A program made the position numbers and the translations under genes. Positions 27,376-37,700 of a DNA stretch of 64,000 bases are shown piece by piece. Positions within the stretch are counted from its first letter, which is position 1; each line of letters starts with the position of its first letter. Under the pieces are notes generated by a model. The model saw only the letters and a list, made by a program, of their open reading frames with translations, did no database searches and was not told the origin of the DNA. This DNA comes from Cognatishimia maritima (GTDB taxonomy: Bacteria > Pseudomonadota > Alphaproteobacteria > Rhodobacterales > Rhodobacteraceae): NCBI RefSeq assembly GCF_900129685.1, contig NZ_FQWM01000005.1, positions 177,158-241,157 of the forward strand, written 5' to 3'.

Positions 27376-28850
27376 CCCCGATCCATCTATCCGTAAAATC
27401 TCCGTCTGTCAGAACGCCGGAGTCTTTCACCGATGCCGAGACAGCGGTCGAACGGCTCTGTGAGCTTTATCAAACCGCCGCCGACTTCCTGTGTCAGGAA
27501 TTCACAGAAGCGCTGGCGCATGGCGCGCCGGGAAAACGTATTCGGGCCTACTACCCGGAAATCCGTATCACGACGACAAGCTTTGCCAAGATTGACAGCC
27601 GCCTATCGTTTGGCCATGTCGCGGAACCCGGTGTCTATGCCGCCACGATCACCCGGCCCGACCTGTTTCGCCACTACTTGAAACAGCAAATCGCGCTGTT
27701 GATTGAAAACCATGACGTGCCGGTTGTCATCGGGGCTTCTGATACACCGATCCCGGTGCATTTTGCCGTGGCCAACGATGCATCAATCACCGTGCCGCAG
27801 GAAGGCGCAGCCGCCTTTCCTTTGCGGGATGTCTTCGATGTGCCGGACCTGTCGACCACCAATGATGACATTGTGAATGGGATCAACCCGTCGGTTCTGG
27901 GTGCGCCCAAACCACTGGCCCCATTTACAGCGCAGCGTGTGGATTACTCGTTAGCACGGCTGGCCCATTACACTGCGACGGCGCCGGAGCATTTTCAGAA
28001 CCATGTGCTCTTTACCAACTACCAATTCTACGTCGCCGAATTCGAAGCCTATGCGCGCGAGATGCTGGCCGATCCCAAAAGCGGCTACACCAGCTTTGTG
28101 TCTACGGGGAACGTAGAAATCACCAAGCCAGACGCCGTGATACCGCCCGTCGACAAGCAACCCCAAATGCCGACCTATCACCTGAAACGCGCCAACGGGG
28201 CGGGGATCACTTTGGTCAATATCGGCGTCGGGCCGTCCAACGCCAAGACGGCGACGGACCACATCGCGGTACTGCGCCCGCATGCGTGGCTGATGGTGGG
28301 TCACTGTGCGGGTCTGCGCAATTCGCAAAGCCTTGGCGACTTTGTTCTGGCCCACGCCTATCTGCGCGAAGACCACGTGCTGGATGACGACCTGCCCAAT
28401 TGGGTGCCAATCCCGGCGCTGGCCGAGGTGCAGATTGCGCTGGAGCAGGCGGTGGCGAATGTCACCGAGCTGACCGGCTATGACCTGAAACGGATCATGC
28501 GGACGGGCACCGTCGCGACGATTGACAACCGCAACTGGGAATTGCGCGAACATACGGGGCCGGTGCAACGGCTTAGTCAGTCGCGCGCCATTGCGCTTGA
28601 TATGGAAAGTGCCACCATCGCCGCCAATGGCTATCGCTTCCGGGTCCCTTACGGCACGCTTCTATGCGTCTCTGACAAACCCCTGCATGGCGAATTGAAG
28701 CTGCCGGGAATGGCATCGGATTTTTACAAAACGCAGGTCGCGCGGCACCTGATGATCGGAATTCGCGCGATGGAGTCTTTGCGCGAAATGCCCCTTGAAC
28801 GCCTGCATTCGCGGAAACTGCGCTCATTTGACGAAACAGCCTTCTTGTAA
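27372..28850 (+). CDS. amn: AMP nucleosidase
   Basis: Cleaves AMP to adenine and ribose 5-phosphate. The N-terminal AMN domain has IRAYYPEIRITTTSFAKID and SRLSFGHVAEPGVYAATITR (AMP/phosphate site). The C-terminal nucleoside-phosphorylase-like domain has VNIGVGPSNAKTATDHIAVL, MVGHCAGLRNSQSLGDF and ALDMESATIAANGYRFRVPY. Length 492 aa matches the E. coli enzyme. It is coupled to adenine deaminase. Confidence 0.96.
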   Translation: MTPIHLSVKSPSVRTPESFTDAETAVERLCELYQTAADFLCQEFTEALAHGAPGKRIRAYYPEIRITTTSFAKIDSRLSFGHVAEPGVYAATITRPDLFRHYLKQQIALLIENHDVPVVIGASDTPIPVHFAVANDASITVPQEGAAAFPLRDVFDVPDLSTTNDDIVNGINPSVLGAPKPLAPFTAQRVDYSLARLAHYTATAPEHFQNHVLFTNYQFYVAEFEAYAREMLADPKSGYTSFVSTGNVEITKPDAVIPPVDKQPQMPTYHLKRANGAGITLVNIGVGPSNAKTATDHIAVLRPHAWLMVGHCAGLRNSQSLGDFVLAHAYLREDHVLDDDLPNWVPIPALAEVQIALEQAVANVTELTGYDLKRIMRTGTVATIDNRNWELREHTGPVQRLSQSRAIALDMESATIAANGYRFRVPYGTLLCVSDKPLHGELKLPGMASDFYKTQVARHLMIGIRAMESLREMPLERLHSRKLRSFDETAFL

Positions 28851-28905
28851 AGAGGGAAAATTCGCAAAAAAAGCGCAATTTTCTTAGGAAATCGGCAGCA
28901 ATTCG

Positions 28906-28934
28906 TTGTCATCTGAAAAGTAATTCCTTTAAAT
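28906..28934 (+). promoter_or_regulatory. Candidate HU promoter
   Basis: TTGTCA and TTAAAT are separated by 17 bases, about 50 bases upstream of the HU ATG, within an AT-rich 134-base gap. Confidence 0.55.
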
Positions 28935-28984
28935 GCCGCCATGAGGCCCAAAAATGACGGGCAGAACCAAGGAGACAAACAAAA

Positions 28985-29272
28985 ATGGCAAAGCCAATGA
29001 CCAAGACCCAACTCGTTGCTGCACTGGCCGAGGAAATGGGCGCCGACAAGAAATCTGCGGGTGCTGCACTGGAAGCGGTCTGCGCTCTGATCACCCGTGA
29101 AGTGTCGGCTGGCGGTGCTGTCACCCTGCCAGGTGTCGGCAAAATCTATTGCCGTGAGCGTCCAGAGCGTATGGTACGCAACCCAGCAACCGGTGAGCAG
29201 ATCAAGAAAGAAGCGGACAAGGTTGTTAAGATGACAATCGCGAAAGCTCTGAAAGACAGCGTCAACGGCTGA
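28985..29272 (+). CDS. HU-family DNA-binding protein
   Basis: A 95-residue nucleoid protein: TKTQLVAALAEEMGADKKSA at the N-terminus, VTLPGVGKIYCRERPERMVR with the beta arm and RNPATGEQIKKEADKVVKMT. The usual GFG core is LPGVGKI, and the DNA-intercalating arm reads RNPATGE, where most HU proteins have RNPxTG. It bends DNA nonspecifically. AAGGAGA precedes the ATG by about 10 bases; a promoter candidate and terminator flank a monocistronic unit. Confidence 0.94.
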   Translation: MAKPMTKTQLVAALAEEMGADKKSAGAALEAVCALITREVSAGGAVTLPGVGKIYCRERPERMVRNPATGEQIKKEADKVVKMTIAKALKDSVNG

Positions 29273-29303
29273 TCAGATATTTCCATCTGAGTTCGAGATA
29301 CGA

Positions 29304-29335
29304 AGGGTCGCCAGCGGGCGGCCCTTTGCTTTTTG
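29304..29335 (+). terminator. Rho-independent terminator of the HU gene
   Basis: Nine-base stem AGGGTCGCC / GGCGGCCCT around AGCG, followed by TTGCTTTTT. Confidence 0.8.
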
Positions 29336-29450
29336 CGTGAGCGAAACATGACGGCTGCTGGTCGACATCACGCACTGGCACACGGAAACTTGAAGCTTCA
29401 TATTCCCAGTTTTGAATGACAAAGCCTGCCATGTTCGGCATTTTCCCGAC

Positions 29451-30164
29451 ATGGATCTGATCTTTGCCTATGCTGCGGGGCTGCTGACGCTGATAAACCC
29501 CTGCGTGTTGCCCGTTCTGCCGATTGTACTGGCGACGGCTTTGCAAGCCAGCCGGCACGGGCCGCTTGCGATTGCAGCGGGCATGAGCCTGTCGTTTGTC
29601 TCGCTGGGTTTGCTTGTCACCGCCTTTGGGCATGCCATCGGGCTGACAGTGGATACATTGGCGCAGATCGGGGCGGTCCTGATGGTGGGGTTTGGTTTGG
29701 TCCTTCTTGTCCCGCGATTCTCGACAGGGTTTTCGCTCGCAACCGCCGGCGTTGCTGCACGCGCAGACCAGCAGTTGGATCTGGTCGACAGATCGACCCT
29801 GCGCGGCCAGTTTGTCGGGGGATTGCTACTTGGTGTGGTGTGGAGCCCCTGCGTTGGGCCGACACTTGGCGGCGCGATCTCATTGGCCAGCCAGGGGCAG
29901 AACCTGGGGTATGCCGCCGACATCATGGCTTTTTTCGCGCTTGGCGTTTCAAGCATTATCCTTGCTTTGGGCTACGGCGCGCGTGGCGCCTTAATGCGCA
30001 ACCAAGCGCTGATGCGAAGCATCGCCATTCGGGCCCGGCCGGTCATGGGGGCTGTTTTCCTGCTGGTCGGCCTCGCGCTGTTCTTTAAGCTGCACTACCT
30101 CGCCGAAGCTTGGCTGTTGGATCACATGCCGCTTTGGCTCATCGATTTCTCTGTTTCCCTGTAA
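29451..30164 (+). CDS. CcdA/DsbD-type membrane thiol reductase
   Basis: A 237-residue protein with six predicted helices. INPCVLPVLPIVLATAL in helix 1 and VVWSPCVGPTLGGAISLAS in helix 4 contain the two conserved Cys (about 17 and 130) that carry reducing power across the membrane from cytosolic thioredoxin. ATG 29451 starts directly before helix 1; the in-frame start at 29412 adds an implausible hydrophilic tail. The next gene encodes its likely periplasmic partner after 11 bases. Confidence 0.92.
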   Translation: MDLIFAYAAGLLTLINPCVLPVLPIVLATALQASRHGPLAIAAGMSLSFVSLGLLVTAFGHAIGLTVDTLAQIGAVLMVGFGLVLLVPRFSTGFSLATAGVAARADQQLDLVDRSTLRGQFVGGLLLGVVWSPCVGPTLGGAISLASQGQNLGYAADIMAFFALGVSSIILALGYGARGALMRNQALMRSIAIRARPVMGAVFLLVGLALFFKLHYLAEAWLLDHMPLWLIDFSVSL

Positions 30165-30175
30165 AGGAGTGTCTT

Positions 30176-30574
30176 ATGTATCGTCGTCATTTCCTAACGC
30201 TTGCAACCGCCGCTGTTGCGCTGCCCACGATCGGCTTTGCGGCTGCTGACTACACACCGGGTCTGGTGCAAAAGCATCTTGATCGGGGCGATACGGTCTT
30301 CCTTGATTTCAAGGCCTCTTGGTGCACAACCTGCCGCGCGCAAGAACGCGTGATCAAGGCGTTGAAAGCTGAGAACCCTGACTACGAAGCCAAGATCGTG
30401 TTCATCAACGTCGATTGGGATCAATACGGCGGATCTGATTTGGTCAAATCACTGGGCATCCCGCGCCGGTCGACCTTGGTCGCCCTTAAGGGCGACAGCG
30501 AAATTGGCCGCATCGTCGCTGACACCAGTTCCAAACGGATCAAAGCGCTGATGGATGCGGCCCTCGCCGCCTGA
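30176..30574 (+). CDS. Periplasmic thioredoxin-family protein
   Basis: A 132-residue protein with a signal peptide (FLTLATAAVALPTIGFAAAD) that begins with MYRRHF, a weak twin-arginine-like start. The redox centre is FKASWCTTCRAQERV (CxxC about residues 46-49), followed by VFINVDWDQYGGSDLVKSLG and the cis-Pro region GIPRRSTLVAL. It resembles the thioredoxin domain of DsbD. AAAGGAG precedes ATG 30176. With CcdA upstream and msrBA downstream it probably passes electrons to periplasmic targets. Confidence 0.9.
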   Translation: MYRRHFLTLATAAVALPTIGFAAADYTPGLVQKHLDRGDTVFLDFKASWCTTCRAQERVIKALKAENPDYEAKIVFINVDWDQYGGSDLVKSLGIPRRSTLVALKGDSEIGRIVADTSSKRIKALMDAALAA

Positions 30575-30674
30575 GGTCTGCGATCACAAGCCAGTCACCC
30601 GGCTGAAATATCCGTTTGAATTTCCCCGCGACGCTCCATCTAATGGCTGTGGAAACGAATAAGGGAGACCTCGT

Positions 30675-31118
30675 GTGAGCACCTATCGCAAAGACCCCGA
30701 TGCCATTGCGAAGCTGACGGATGAACAATTCTGGGTCACTCAGGAAAACGGGACGGAGCGCCCGGGCACTGGCAAATTGCTGAAGAACAAGGAACCCGGC
30801 ATCTATGTCGATGTGGTGTCTGGAGAGCCATTGTTTGCAAGTTCGGACAAATATGAATCAGGCTGCGGCTGGCCGAGCTTTACCAAGCCCATAGACAATG
30901 TGACCGAACATCACGACGCCACGCATGGGATGATCCGCACCGAGGTCCGCTCTAAGCACGGTGACAGCCACCTTGGGCATGTCTTTCCCGATGGACCTGC
31001 CGACCGTGGCGGGCTGCGGTACTGCATCAACTCGGCCTCGCTGCGTTTTGTGCATCGTGACGATATGGAGGCTGAGGGCTATGGGGCCTATCTTGATCAA
31101 GTGGAGGATGTGACATGA
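30675..31118 (+). CDS. msrB: Peptide-methionine (R)-S-oxide reductase
   Basis: Reduces methionine-R-sulfoxide. Family motifs are [45 protein letters not shown] and the catalytic-Cys block [13 protein letters not shown]. There is no signal peptide, so it is cytosolic. The start is GTG with GGGAGAC 7 bases upstream. The end overlaps msrA by 4 bases. Confidence 0.95.
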   Translation: MSTYRKDPDAIAKLTDEQFWVTQENGTERPGTGKLLKNKEPGIYVDVVSGEPLFASSDKYESGCGWPSFTKPIDNVTEHHDATHGMIRTEVRSKHGDSHLGHVFPDGPADRGGLRYCINSASLRFVHRDDMEAEGYGAYLDQVEDVT

Positions 31119-31612
31119 CCGAACGCGCGGTTCTTGCGGGCGGATGTTTCTGGGGCATGCAGGATTTGATCCGGCGTCAGAAAGGCGTGGTTTCAACCCG
31201 TGTCGGCTATACCGGCGGCGATGTGCCCAACGCGACCTACCGCAACCACGGCACCCATGCCGAGGGGATCGAGATCATTTTTGACCCGGCCCTGACCAGC
31301 TATCGGGACATCCTGGAGTTCTTCTTTCAGATCCACGATCCGACCACAGTGAACCGCCAGGGCAATGACATTGGCACCTCCTATCGGTCGGCGATCTATT
31401 ATGAAAATGAGGACCAAATGGCTGTCGCGAAAGACACAATTGCAGATGTCGATGCCTCGGGGCTTTGGCCGGGCAAGGTGGTGACCGAACTCGAACCGGT
31501 CGGTGATTTCTGGGAAGCTGAGGATTATCATCAGGACTACCTTGAAAAAAACAAAGGCGGATACACCTGCCATTTCCCGCGGGCCGATTGGGTGTTGCCA
31601 AAACGGGCCTAG
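31115..31612 (+). CDS. msrA: Peptide-methionine (S)-S-oxide reductase
   Basis: Reduces methionine-S-sulfoxide. The catalytic motif is [12 protein letters not shown] (Cys11), with [39 protein letters not shown] and [12 protein letters not shown]. Length 165 aa is normal for the family without the resolving C-terminal extension. Coupled to msrB by an ATGA overlap. Confidence 0.96.
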   Translation: MTERAVLAGGCFWGMQDLIRRQKGVVSTRVGYTGGDVPNATYRNHGTHAEGIEIIFDPALTSYRDILEFFFQIHDPTTVNRQGNDIGTSYRSAIYYENEDQMAVAKDTIADVDASGLWPGKVVTELEPVGDFWEAEDYHQDYLEKNKGGYTCHFPRADWVLPKRA

Positions 31613-31624
31613 GCGCATCTTGCC

Positions 31625-31670
31625 TGAGGGGCGCTGCCCCTCGGCCTGCGGCCTCACCCCGGAGTATTTG
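31625..31670. repeat. Rhodobacterales-type intergenic REP-like element
   Basis: A GC-rich run with two nested inverted repeats (GAGGGGC-GCT-GCCCCTC and GGCCTGCGGCC) followed by ACCCCGGAGTATTTGCG. I recall very similar strings between genes in many Rhodobacterales genomes; no second copy is present in this window. It lies between msrA and queG, which converge, and the inverted repeats could end transcription from both sides. Confidence 0.5.
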
Positions 31671-31696
31671 CGCAAAGGTGAATGCGGACGGATATC

Positions 31697-32728
31697 TTAG
31701 GTAAGCTGACGGCGCGCCCAGCGCGCGGCGTCGGCAACCGTGTCATCCGGGTCATGTGTCAGCGTTTCGATCTGCGGTAGAAACGCTGGCTGGCCCGAAT
31801 TCCCCATCGCATAAAGCACATTTCTGACAAATCTGTTGCGACCAATCCGCTTGATCGGGCTTCCGGCGAATTTCGCGCGGAACGCGGCATCATCCAGCGC
31901 TGCAAGCTCTGAGAGTTTGGGAGCCGCCAGATCGTCGCGGGCGTGGTATCTGATCTCGCGCGCATCGACCGCGAATTTGTTCCATGGGCAAGCGGCCAGA
32001 CAATCATCGCAGCCGTAGATACGATTTCCCAACAGTGGGCGCAGGTCTTCATCAATCGGGCCGTGATGTTCGATCGTCAGGTAAGATATGCAGCGCCGTG
32101 CATCAATCTGATTGGGTGCCGGAAAGGCATTTGTCGGGCAGGCATCGAGACACGCCCGGCAAGACCCACAATGATCGATTTCGGCTGGATCAGTGTCTAA
32201 TTTGAGTGTTGTGAAGACCGAACCGATAAAGAACCAGCTGCCCAGATCGCGGCTGACGAGGTTGGTGTGTTTGCCCTGCCATCCCAGACCTGCCGCCTGC
32301 CCGAGGGGTTTTTCCGGCACCGGGGCGGTATCAACGAAAACTTTGACTTCGACCTCCGCCCCGGCCTCGGCAATCAGCCAGCGCGCGAGCCGCTTCAAGC
32401 GTTTCTTGACAAGGTCGTGGTAATCTTTGTTCTGGGCATAGACAGAAATCGCTCCACGTTCAGACATGCGATGGACAGCCAGAGGATCATGCAGCGGCGT
32501 GTAGCTTTCCCCGAGCATGATGACGGACTGCGCCTCGGGCCAAAGGGCGGCCGGATTTTCGCGCCAATGAACGCGATCCGCAAGCCAACCCATCTGCCCG
32601 TGATAGCCTTTGCCCAGGAACCCGCGGAGCCCGTCAGGAACCTGCGGCACGGCATCTGGGCGGCAAATCCGGCAGAGGTCAAACCCGATCTCTTGCGCTT
32701 CAGCCACCAGTCTTGCTTTTAGGTCCAC
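31697..32728 (-). CDS. queG: Epoxyqueuosine reductase
   Basis: Cobalamin-dependent last step of queuosine tRNA modification. Two 4Fe-4S motifs are seen: [16 protein letters not shown] and [15 protein letters not shown] (about residues 190-245). The N-terminal domain includes [20 protein letters not shown], with the catalytic Asp in DTAPV. C-terminal HEAT-like helices are short (343 aa in total). The start is GTG at 32728. Confidence 0.95.
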   Translation of the reverse strand: MDLKARLVAEAQEIGFDLCRICRPDAVPQVPDGLRGFLGKGYHGQMGWLADRVHWRENPAALWPEAQSVIMLGESYTPLHDPLAVHRMSERGAISVYAQNKDYHDLVKKRLKRLARWLIAEAGAEVEVKVFVDTAPVPEKPLGQAAGLGWQGKHTNLVSRDLGSWFFIGSVFTTLKLDTDPAEIDHCGSCRACLDACPTNAFPAPNQIDARRCISYLTIEHHGPIDEDLRPLLGNRIYGCDDCLAACPWNKFAVDAREIRYHARDDLAAPKLSELAALDDAAFRAKFAGSPIKRIGRNRFVRNVLYAMGNSGQPAFLPQIETLTHDPDDTVADAARWARRQLT

Positions 32729-32737
32729 AGCCGGGCC

Positions 32738-33403
32738 TTAAAAGTCGAGGTCAGCGTAATGGGGTGGCGGCGGAAAGCCCGGAATTTGGTCGGCGAGGAT
32801 TGACCGAAATGCGGGGCGCGATTTGACTTTCGCGTACCAGTCTTTGACCGCCTCCGACCGGTTCCAGTCCACATCACTGATATAGTCCAGCGATGACAAA
32901 TGCGCGGCGGCGGCGAAATCGGCCAAGGTCATGCTGTCGCCCGCGAGCCACCGGCGATGATCCAAAAGCCACGCCAAATAGTCCAGATGATACTTGATCG
33001 CCTTTGCCCCAGCTTTGACATTGGCGCTATCCGGATATCCGGTGCCGTGGACCTTGCGATAGACGCGCTCATACAGAAGCTTTCCGGTGACTTCGTTGTA
33101 AAACTTGTCATCGAACCAACCGACCAACCTGCGCACCTCGTGGCGGGCTTCAGGCGATGTTGGCATCAAGGCCGGTTCAGGGTGGACCTCTTCCAAGTAT
33201 TCACAAATTGCAGCGCTTTCAGCCAGAAACTTGCCGTCGATTTTTAGGATCGGCACCTTGCCTGCCGGGTTGCGGCGCATGAAATCTGCGTCTTGCTCCC
33301 AATAGCGTTCTTCCACCAGCTCGCATTCAATCTTTTTCTCCGCAAGGCTCAGGCGCACCTTGCGACAGAAAGGAGAAAGCGGAGCGTGGAACAGACGAGC
33401 CAT
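32738..33403 (-). CDS. Glutathione S-transferase
   Basis: A 221-residue GST: the thioredoxin-like N-terminus has RLFHAPLSPFCRKVRLSLAE with Ser/Cys at the thiol-activating site, NPAGKVPILKIDGKFLAESA with the cis-Pro and the glutathione ESAAI motif, and the all-helical C-terminal domain has GDSMTLADFAAAAHLSSLDY. Substrate unknown. I take ATG 33403; a TTG two codons earlier gives the longer frame. Ten bases before queG, possibly cotranscribed. Confidence 0.9.
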   Translation of the reverse strand: MARLFHAPLSPFCRKVRLSLAEKKIECELVEERYWEQDADFMRRNPAGKVPILKIDGKFLAESAAICEYLEEVHPEPALMPTSPEARHEVRRLVGWFDDKFYNEVTGKLLYERVYRKVHGTGYPDSANVKAGAKAIKYHLDYLAWLLDHRRWLAGDSMTLADFAAAAHLSSLDYISDVDWNRSEAVKDWYAKVKSRPAFRSILADQIPGFPPPPHYADLDF

Positions 33404-33489
33404 GTGCAAACCATCATGAAATGAAACTCTGTCCTAATTGCCGAAATATGGCAGCAGTTTCAACTCGCTTGTCAGAAAATCGCCGGCGG

Positions 33490-34218
33490 TTATTGGAAAC
33501 AGTCCGCGCGACCGTCCCGATCAATGGTCGCCGCGCCGTCGACAATGGAGGCCACGCGCCGGGCTTGAGCGTTGGTGATGCGGCTTGCAGACCGGGTTTT
33601 CGGGCTGGGTAGAACAGAGGCCAAACGCGCCGCTTGCGTGGCTGACAAATCGGCTGGCGCTTCGTCAAAATAGTGCTGCGCTGCCGCGCCAATACCAAAG
33701 ACACCTTCATCAAATTCCGCGACGTTCAGATAGACTTCGACGATGCGGCGCTTGCTCCACGTCATTTCGACCAAGGGTGTGATCGCGGTTTCCATGGCTT
33801 TGCGCAGCCAGCTGCGCCCTTGCCAGAGGTAGGCGTTCTTGACGACCTGCTGGCTGATGGTCGACGCACCTCGTTGTGCGCCAGCGTCAATCGCCGCGCG
33901 GATCGCATTGACGTCAAAGCCCCAGTGCCGGCAGAAATTGGCGTCCTCTGCCGCCACAACAGAGCGTGCCACGACAGGCGCGATGTCATCCATGGGTACC
34001 CAGAAATGATTGACCTCTCCGAGGCGAGAGCGTTCGGATTGGATCGTCCATGTCGTCGGTGGATTAAAAAGGGAATAGGCAAGAACCAGCACCAGCAAAA
34101 GCGCCAAAGCCCCAGCGCTGCCAAGCAGGACATAGCGCCGCAAGCGGCGTGTCATGCGCGCGCGCCAGCCCTCTTTCCGCTTGGTCTTTGAATTGGTTTT
34201 CTTTGCTGTCTTTGCCAT
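33490..34218 (-). CDS. mtgA: Monofunctional biosynthetic peptidoglycan transglycosylase
   Basis: GT51 enzyme (242 aa) that polymerises lipid II. One N-terminal helix (YVLLGSAGALALLLVLVLAY) anchors it in the membrane. Signature blocks are VVAAEDANFCRHWGFD with the catalytic Glu, GASTISQQVVKNAYLWQGRS, RIVEVYLNVAEFDEGVFGIG and AAQHYFDEAPADLSATQAA. There is no transpeptidase domain. The N-terminus is very Lys/Arg-rich, consistent with positive-inside topology. Confidence 0.95.
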   Translation of the reverse strand: MAKTAKKTNSKTKRKEGWRARMTRRLRRYVLLGSAGALALLLVLVLAYSLFNPPTTWTIQSERSRLGEVNHFWVPMDDIAPVVARSVVAAEDANFCRHWGFDVNAIRAAIDAGAQRGASTISQQVVKNAYLWQGRSWLRKAMETAITPLVEMTWSKRRIVEVYLNVAEFDEGVFGIGAAAQHYFDEAPADLSATQAARLASVLPSPKTRSASRITNAQARRVASIVDGAATIDRDGRADCFQ

Positions 34219-34292
34219 CTGTCAGCCACTGCCCTGTTCCTTGGGCATAGTCAAACCATGGCAGCGGTGCAAGAAAGTCTGCAAATCGTCGG

Positions 34293-34664
34293 TCAGCGAG
34301 AACACGCCCAGACGACGGTTTTGCAACTGTGGGAACGGCCATCGCACAGTTTGTGCGCGGTGCGTTCGGCACCACTACGTGTCCGTGCTCGTGCCCAGCT
34401 CCAACTGCCGTTTTCGCCTTGGGCAATAGCTGCGCAGCTGTTCTTAAAGGTCCGCATTTCGGCGCAATCCCAGCCACAGTGTTCTTGCGCGGTCCGGTAG
34501 GCACCTTCTTCAGACCAATGGGAATAGGCGACGCCGATTTTCCCATCGCCATTGAACCCGATGGCCCCCCAGCAATGTTCAAACCCGCATTGCCCCGCAG
34601 TTGCCGGTGCCGCGGCAAATATTGAGAGGGTAAACCCCAGAATTTGAAGAGATTTCAGGCTCAT
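34293..34664 (-). CDS. DUF4189 domain exported protein
   Basis: A 123-residue protein with signal peptide (LQILGFTLSIFAAAPATAG) and the DUF4189 pattern CWGAIGFNGDGKIGVAYSHW, AYRTAQEHCGWDCAEMRTFK and NSCAAIAQGENG. Seven to eight Cys in the mature part suggest several disulfides. Function unknown. It is monocistronic, between mtgA and the gltB terminator. Confidence 0.85.
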   Translation of the reverse strand: MSLKSLQILGFTLSIFAAAPATAGQCGFEHCWGAIGFNGDGKIGVAYSHWSEEGAYRTAQEHCGWDCAEMRTFKNSCAAIAQGENGSWSWARARTRSGAERTAHKLCDGRSHSCKTVVWACSR

Positions 34665-34744
34665 GCGCTGAAGGTAACATAAAAAATGTACCGAAAATGT
34701 GGCAACTCTCGTTATGGGAGAGCGGCGTTACATTTCGGCAACAA

Positions 34745-34770
34745 AAAACCCCGCACCAAGGCGGGGTTTT
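34745..34770 (-). terminator. Rho-independent terminator of gltB (bidirectional shape)
   Basis: Ten-base stem AAAACCCCGC / GCGGGGTTTT with six-base loop ACCAAG. The A run on one side and T run on the other would serve either strand; gltB ends 23 bases away. Confidence 0.85.
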
Positions 34771-34792
34771 CTGGTTCTTTGGGCGCTTTGCC

Positions 34793-37700
34793 TTATTCGG
34801 CAGGGATTGCCGCGTTCTCTTCGCTCAGCGGATAGGCGAGTTTGTTCAGCATTTCCTTCGGGCAAACCTGAATGAAGTTGCCTTTTTCAATGTCCCAATG
34901 CTGCAGAATGTCCTGCGCTTTGCGCGACCCGGTTTCCGCCAGGTGGCGTTCGATCAGAGATTTCAACTGTGTCTCCCAATGATCGACGGTGACCGGGCAG
35001 GTGACCAAGGTTTCCTTGTTCATCAGCGCCTCTGACATGCCCTCTGGGTCATAGAGGTAAGCCATGCCCCCGGTCATGCCTGCGCCAAAGTTTGCGCCGA
35101 TAGAACCGAGGATGACAGCAACGCCGCCGGTCATGTATTCACACCCACTGGCACCGCAACCTTCGATCACAACTTTCGCGCCAGAGTTCCGCACGGCAAA
35201 ACGTTCACCTGCGCGGCCAGCGGCAAACAAGTGCCCGTCCGTCGCACCATAAAGCACTGTGTTGCCGATGATGGTGTTTTCCGATGCCGTCAGAGGTGAG
35301 TTCATTGGAGGACGCACCACCACAACACCGCCAGACAAACCTTTGCCGACATAGTCGTTGGCATCACCCGAGACCTCGATTTTCAAACCGGGTGCCGCGA
35401 AAGCGCCCAGAGACTGACCCGCAGACCCAGTCAATTTGACGGTCAGGTGGTCTTCTTGCAGGGCGTTGCGCATGCCGAAGTTGCGCACGATATGGCTTGA
35501 GGTGCGCGTGCCCACGGTCCGGTGCGTGTTTTGCACCGCGTAAGACAGTTGCATCTTTTCGCCGTCCTGCAGGAACCGCGCGGCATCGCGCACGATTTCC
35601 GCATCAAGCGTATCAGGCACGGCGTTGCGGTCTTTGTCGCGGTTGTAGACGATCTCGGATGCGCCATCGACGGTGATCAAAAGCGGATTGAGATCCAGAT
35701 CATCCAGATGGGCAGAGCCACGAGACACCTGCGCCAGAAGGTCTGCGCGGCCAATGACATCATCCATCGACCGAGCACCGATAGAGGCCAGAATCTCTCG
35801 GACTTCTTGCGCGTAGAAGGTGATCAGGTTCACGACCTTATCGGCATTGCCGGTGAATTTCTCACGCAGCGATTCATCCTGCGTACAGACGCCAACCGGA
35901 CAGGTGTTGGACTGACACTGGCGAACCATGATGCAGCCCATCGCGATCAGGGCTGCGGTGCCGATGCCGTATTCCTCGGCCCCTAGCATCGCCGCCATGA
36001 CAATGTCGCGCCCTGTGCGCAGACCGCCATCGGTCCGCAGAGTCACACGGCCACGCAGGTTGTTCATCGACAGAACCTGATGTGCCTCGGTCAGGCCCAT
36101 TTCCCACGGCAGACCCGCGTATTTGATCGAGGTCGCAGGGGAGGCACCGGTGCCGCCGTTGTGGCCTGAAATCAGGATCACGTCTGCCTTCGCCTTGGCA
36201 ACACCTGCCGCGATTGTGCCAACGCCCGAGGACGCCACCAGTTTTACTGTGACCTTACAGCGCGGGTTGATCTGTTTCAGATCATAGATCAGCTGCGCAA
36301 GGTCTTCGATTGAATAGATATCGTGATGTGGTGGCGGAGAAATCAGCGTCACACCTTTGGTCGAATGGCGCAGACGCGCAATCAGGTCGGTGACCTTCAT
36401 GCCTGGCAGCTGACCACCCTCACCCGGTTTTGCACCTTGGGCGACTTTGATTTCCAGTTCTTCACACTGGTTCAGGTATTCAGCGGTCACACCAAAACGG
36501 CCAGACGCCACCTGCTTGATCTTCGCAGAAGGGTTGTCGCCATTTGGCTCGGGCACGAAGTGTGCCGGGTCTTCGCCGCCTTCACCAGAGTCTGATTTCG
36601 CACCGATGCGGTTCATCGCAACGTTCAGGGTTTTGTGTGCCTCTGGTGAAAGTGCGCCCAAAGACATGCCCGGCGTCACGAAGCGTTTGCGGATCGAGGT
36701 GATGGATTCCACTTCTTCGATCGGAACTGGCTTGCCGATGGCCTTGATGTCCAGAAGGTCACGCAGGTGGATCGGCGGCATGGACCGCATTTTTGCGGAA
36801 TATTGCTTCCACAATTCATATGACGCGCGGTTACACGCCGCCTGCATCATATGCATGGTCTGCGCTTCCCACGCGTGGGTCTCACCCGATTTGCGCGCTT
36901 TGTAAAAGCCACCGATGGGCAGCACATTTTGCACCGCGCCAAAACCACGGCTATGCACTTCTTCGGCTTTCTTTTGAATGCCCGAAATACCAATCCCGGA
37001 AATACGTGAGGTCATGCCAGGGAAGTATTCAGCCACCATCGCGCGGCTGAGACCGACAGCTTCGAAGTTCAAACCACCACGGTAAGAGGAGATCACAGAG
37101 ATACCCATCTTTGCCATGATTTTCAGAAGGCCCGCGTCAATCGCTTCGCGATAGCGGGCGACGGCTGTGGTCAGGTCGATATCCAGAAGACCACGCTGAA
37201 TACGGTCGGCGAGGGAATCCTCGGCAAGGTAGGCGTTTACAACCGTTGCACCCGCACCGATCAGAACCGCGAAGTAATGCGGGTCGATACATTCTGCGGA
37301 TTGCACATTCAACGAACAGAAGGTGCGCAGACCCTTGCGGGTCAGGTGGCTGTGCACGGCAGAGGTTGCCAAGATCATTGGCATTGCAACGCTGTCTTCG
37401 CCTTGGTCCTTGTCTGTCAGAACAATGTGGCCAGCGCCTGCACGAACGGCATCTTCGGCCTCGGCGCGAATACGCTCCAGGTGAGTGCGCAGCACACCTG
37501 CCTCAGACCCAGCTGGGAAGGTACAATCGATGCGCACAACCGTGTCGTCAAAGGCATCAAGCAGCGCCTCGAACTGGGCGTTGCCAACAAATGGGCTGTT
37601 CAGCAGGATGATTTCCGTCTGGCTGCCGTCTTCGTCTAGCACGTTCTTCAGGTTACCAAACCGCGTCTTCAGCGACATCACGCGGTATTCCCGCAGAGAG

